From contig JAKMCZ010000173.1 in assembly GCA_022428185.1 (NCBI GenBank), forward strand, positions 1-7,494: a DNA stretch of 7,494 nucleotides. The letters are read 5' to 3'. Below the pieces are notes generated by a model. It had not been told where the DNA came from and ran no database searches. It worked only from the letters and a program-made list of their open reading frames with translations. The stretch's first letter is position 1. Every line of letters begins with the position of its first letter. The position numbers and the translations under genes are program-made. Source of the stretch: Alphaproteobacteria bacterium (GTDB taxonomy: Bacteria; Pseudomonadota; Alphaproteobacteria; RS24). This document shows positions 5,866-7,494 of the stretch, piece by piece.

Positions 5866-7190
5866 GGCTGTTATTGCGCCTTGCCGGATTTCGCGCCGCG
5901 CTTGCCTATACGGCTCTTTTGCTGCTGGCTTCGGGCGTGGTGCTGGGCTTGCTGTATGGCCGTTTGGCTGAAAATATGCGCACCACGCAAGACAATCTGA
6001 TTTGGCGCGAGGCCGCTGCGCTGAGTTTCATTCATCAACGCGATGGTGTGCGGGCTTTGGCGCAAGCAGTGAGCGCAGATGAGCGCGGGCAGGGCAGCTA
6101 TTTGCGATTGTCAGATGGGCTGGGCGCTTATCTGGCAGGCAATCTCAAAGATTTTCCAACCGATGCACAAACCGGCGATGAAGGTTGGCTTGGTTTCGAT
6201 AGCGATAATCGACCGGTGCGCGCTCGGCTCTTGCAACTCGATGCCGATTTGGTGCTGCTCGTCGGTCACGACGTCAGCGATGGCGCGTCGTTGCTGGCGA
6301 CATTTAGACAGGCCTTTATATTGGCGTTGTTTGCCATGCTGTTGGTCGGTTTGGGCGGCGGCGTATTTTTGGCGCGGCGCGGTTTGAAACGGGTAGAAGC
6401 GATTGGCACGGGGCTGGCACCGGTCATGGCCGGTGATTTAACGGCGCGCCTTCCGGCCAGCAATAGCGGAGCCGAATGGCAGGCGTTGGAAACGCAGATA
6501 AATGCCATGCTGGCGCAGCTTGAAAAATTGATGCAAGCGACGCGGCAAGTCAGTGATAATTTAGCGCATGATTTGCGCGCGCCCTTGACCCGTTTACGGG
6601 CGCGTTTGGACGCGCTTTTGGCAAAAAGCGACACCGATGAACTGGCTGGCGCGCTTGATGATGTTGATGTGTTGTTGCGCAGTTTCAATTCGCTACTCAC
6701 CTTGTCGCGTCTCGATAGCGGTGTTGCCAAACTAAATGCTGAACCGCTGAATGTGTCGACGCTGCTTACCGATATGCATGATTTATTTGCGCCGCTTTAT
6801 GACGAACAAAATATGCGCCTTGCGCTGAGCGTCGATGATGGGTTGAAACACGTCGGCAATGCCGGTCTGCTGGGGCAGGCTTTGGTCAATTTGTTGGAAA
6901 ACGCATTGGCGCATGGCGTGAAAGCCGATAGCACGGCTGAATTGAGCGCGGTTCAAAATGGCGACAAGCTGATTTTATCGCTGGCTGATAGTGGCGTGGG
7001 CATAGCGCCCGATAAGCGCGACGTGGCGGTTGAGCGGTTTATACAGCTTGATGATAGTCGCTCGGGCGGCGGCAGCGGGCTGGGTCTGTCTCTGGTCGCT
7101 GCGATTTGTGACCATCATGGCGGCGCGTTGGTTCTTGCTGATAATGACCCCGGCCTAAGGGTGGAAATGCATCTGCCCGCAAGCGTATGA
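5862..7190 (+). CDS. HAMP/HisKA sensor histidine kinase
   Basis: A 442-residue membrane kinase, partner of the preceding regulator. TM1 is at about residues 12-32 and TM2 at about 150-170 (AFILALFAMLLVGLGGGVFL). Between them lies a periplasmic sensor segment of roughly 115 residues with no family I recognise. A HAMP linker follows (about 171-225; the GDLTARLP stretch is typical), then the HisKA domain with phospho-accepting H236 in DNLAHDLRAPLTRLRARLD. The ATPase domain has the N box LVNLLENALAHG (N343, N347), the G1 box DSGVGIAP (D376) and the G2 box GGGSGLGLSLV (402-412). An F-box-like stretch, VERFIQLDDSR, lies near residue 390. All catalytic elements are present, so it should be active. 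ATG overlaps the regulator stop (ATGA). The signal is unknown; its place after the cytochrome c maturation genes hints at an envelope or respiratory cue, but that is inference. Confidence 0.94.
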   Translation: MRLLLRLAGFRAALAYTALLLLASGVVLGLLYGRLAENMRTTQDNLIWREAAALSFIHQRDGVRALAQAVSADERGQGSYLRLSDGLGAYLAGNLKDFPTDAQTGDEGWLGFDSDNRPVRARLLQLDADLVLLVGHDVSDGASLLATFRQAFILALFAMLLVGLGGGVFLARRGLKRVEAIGTGLAPVMAGDLTARLPASNSGAEWQALETQINAMLAQLEKLMQATRQVSDNLAHDLRAPLTRLRARLDALLAKSDTDELAGALDDVDVLLRSFNSLLTLSRLDSGVAKLNAEPLNVSTLLTDMHDLFAPLYDEQNMRLALSVDDGLKHVGNAGLLGQALVNLLENALAHGVKADSTAELSAVQNGDKLILSLADSGVGIAPDKRDVAVERFIQLDDSRSGGGSGLGLSLVAAICDHHGGALVLADNDPGLRVEMHLPASV

Positions 7191-7199
7191 GGTCGTCCA

Positions 7200-7494
7200 A
7201 TGACCGGACTTTTCAACACGCTGCCAAAGCATAAGCCGCTTGATAAAAAGCAGGCTGATCTACTGCTGCAAGATTTTTTGGCGATGCCAGACCTCGCGCC
7301 GATTGTCAAAAAGCACGCTGCGTTTTTCGGTTGGCTGGTCGAAGCCAGCCCGTTTTTGTCGCGCCTCATCAAACGTTATCCCGAAACGTTAAGCGCTTTG
7401 ATTGGCGAAACGCCGGACGCCTATCTCGATAATTTGCTCGACACGCTAAGCCAAGACGTAGAAGCCGCTAAAAATCGTGACGCGGTGATGGCCT
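7200..7494 (+). CDS. glnE: Bifunctional glutamine synthetase adenylyltransferase/deadenylase, 5' part
   Basis: Runs off the window: 98 complete codons of a gene normally near 950-1000. GlnE adds AMP to, and removes it from, glutamine synthetase in response to PII, tuning nitrogen assimilation in the cytoplasm. The N-terminal segment matches the start of the first nucleotidyltransferase half: FFGWLVEASPFLSRLIKRYP, then ETPDAYLDNLLDTL and AAKNRDAVMA leading into the region where relatives have a basic R-rich helix. The catalytic GSx10DxD motif lies beyond the edge and cannot be checked. The start is ATG 7200, 9 bp after the kinase stop, with a good SD gaggt at 7189-7193, 6 nt upstream. Position after a regulator-kinase pair agrees with rhizobial-type gene order, which strengthens the call. 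Confidence 0.85.
   Translation, partial: MTGLFNTLPKHKPLDKKQADLLLQDFLAMPDLAPIVKKHAAFFGWLVEASPFLSRLIKRYPETLSALIGETPDAYLDNLLDTLSQDVEAAKNRDAVMA

Noticed and set aside
6266..6730. 154-codon reverse-strand ORF opposite the kinase
   Set aside because: Low-complexity Ser/Ala/Arg-rich composition typical of antisense translation over HAMP/HisKA coding DNA; the forward frame has all kinase motifs.
1..7494. CRISPR array, tRNA/rRNA, insertion sequence or toxin-antitoxin pair
   Set aside because: No regularly spaced repeats, no recognisable cloverleaf or rRNA segment, and no transposase or terminal repeats were seen on either strand.

Overview
The window looks like chromosomal DNA of an alphaproteobacterium of moderate GC. 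Three things point there: the cytochrome c maturation order ccmI-ccmE-ccmF-ccmH (cycHJKL) with no ccmG inside it; the following response regulator - histidine kinase - glnE, an order I recall from rhizobia and relatives (there usually with degP in between, absent here); and, upstream, a fragment that resembles the start of a gene transfer agent (GTA) cluster. All supported genes are on the + strand. I cannot name a genus; a marine lineage is possible but not shown.

Layout. Positions 1-71 hold the likely last codons of an unidentified gene. Positions 72-255 are an AT-rich non-coding leader with a possible promoter and a 9-bp inverted repeat. Positions 256-570 encode a small acidic/helical protein that fits a GTA small terminase (TerS, g1). 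It is followed by a 93-codon ORF (563-844) that starts as a GTA/phage large terminase (N-terminal motif plus Walker A) and then switches abruptly to a short segment resembling the C-terminal end of a tail-associated DUF2793-type protein. I read this as the scar of a large internal deletion that removed the rest of a GTA/prophage cluster.

Positions 905-1600 encode a nitroreductase-family flavoprotein. Then comes the ccm block: a shortened CcmI (about 1604/1652-2248), CcmE (2345-2815), CcmF (2812-4734) and CcmH (4731-5162). CcmE/CcmF and CcmF/CcmH overlap by 4 bp (ATGA). Together they hold haem on CcmE, hand it to the CcmF-CcmH(-CcmI) ligase, and reduce or deliver apocytochrome c in the periplasm.

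Only 16 bp after ccmH starts an OmpR-type response regulator (5179-5865). It overlaps by 4 bp a HAMP/HisKA sensor kinase (5862-7190), which is followed after 9 bp by the 5' end of glnE (7200 to the window edge), encoding the glutamine synthetase adenylyltransferase. No convincing terminator was seen between ccmE and glnE, so these genes may share transcripts. The most unusual parts are the GTA-like fusion remnant and the ccmI start: no ATG/GTG is available, and the gene is in the same frame as the nitroreductase, separated by one TAG.
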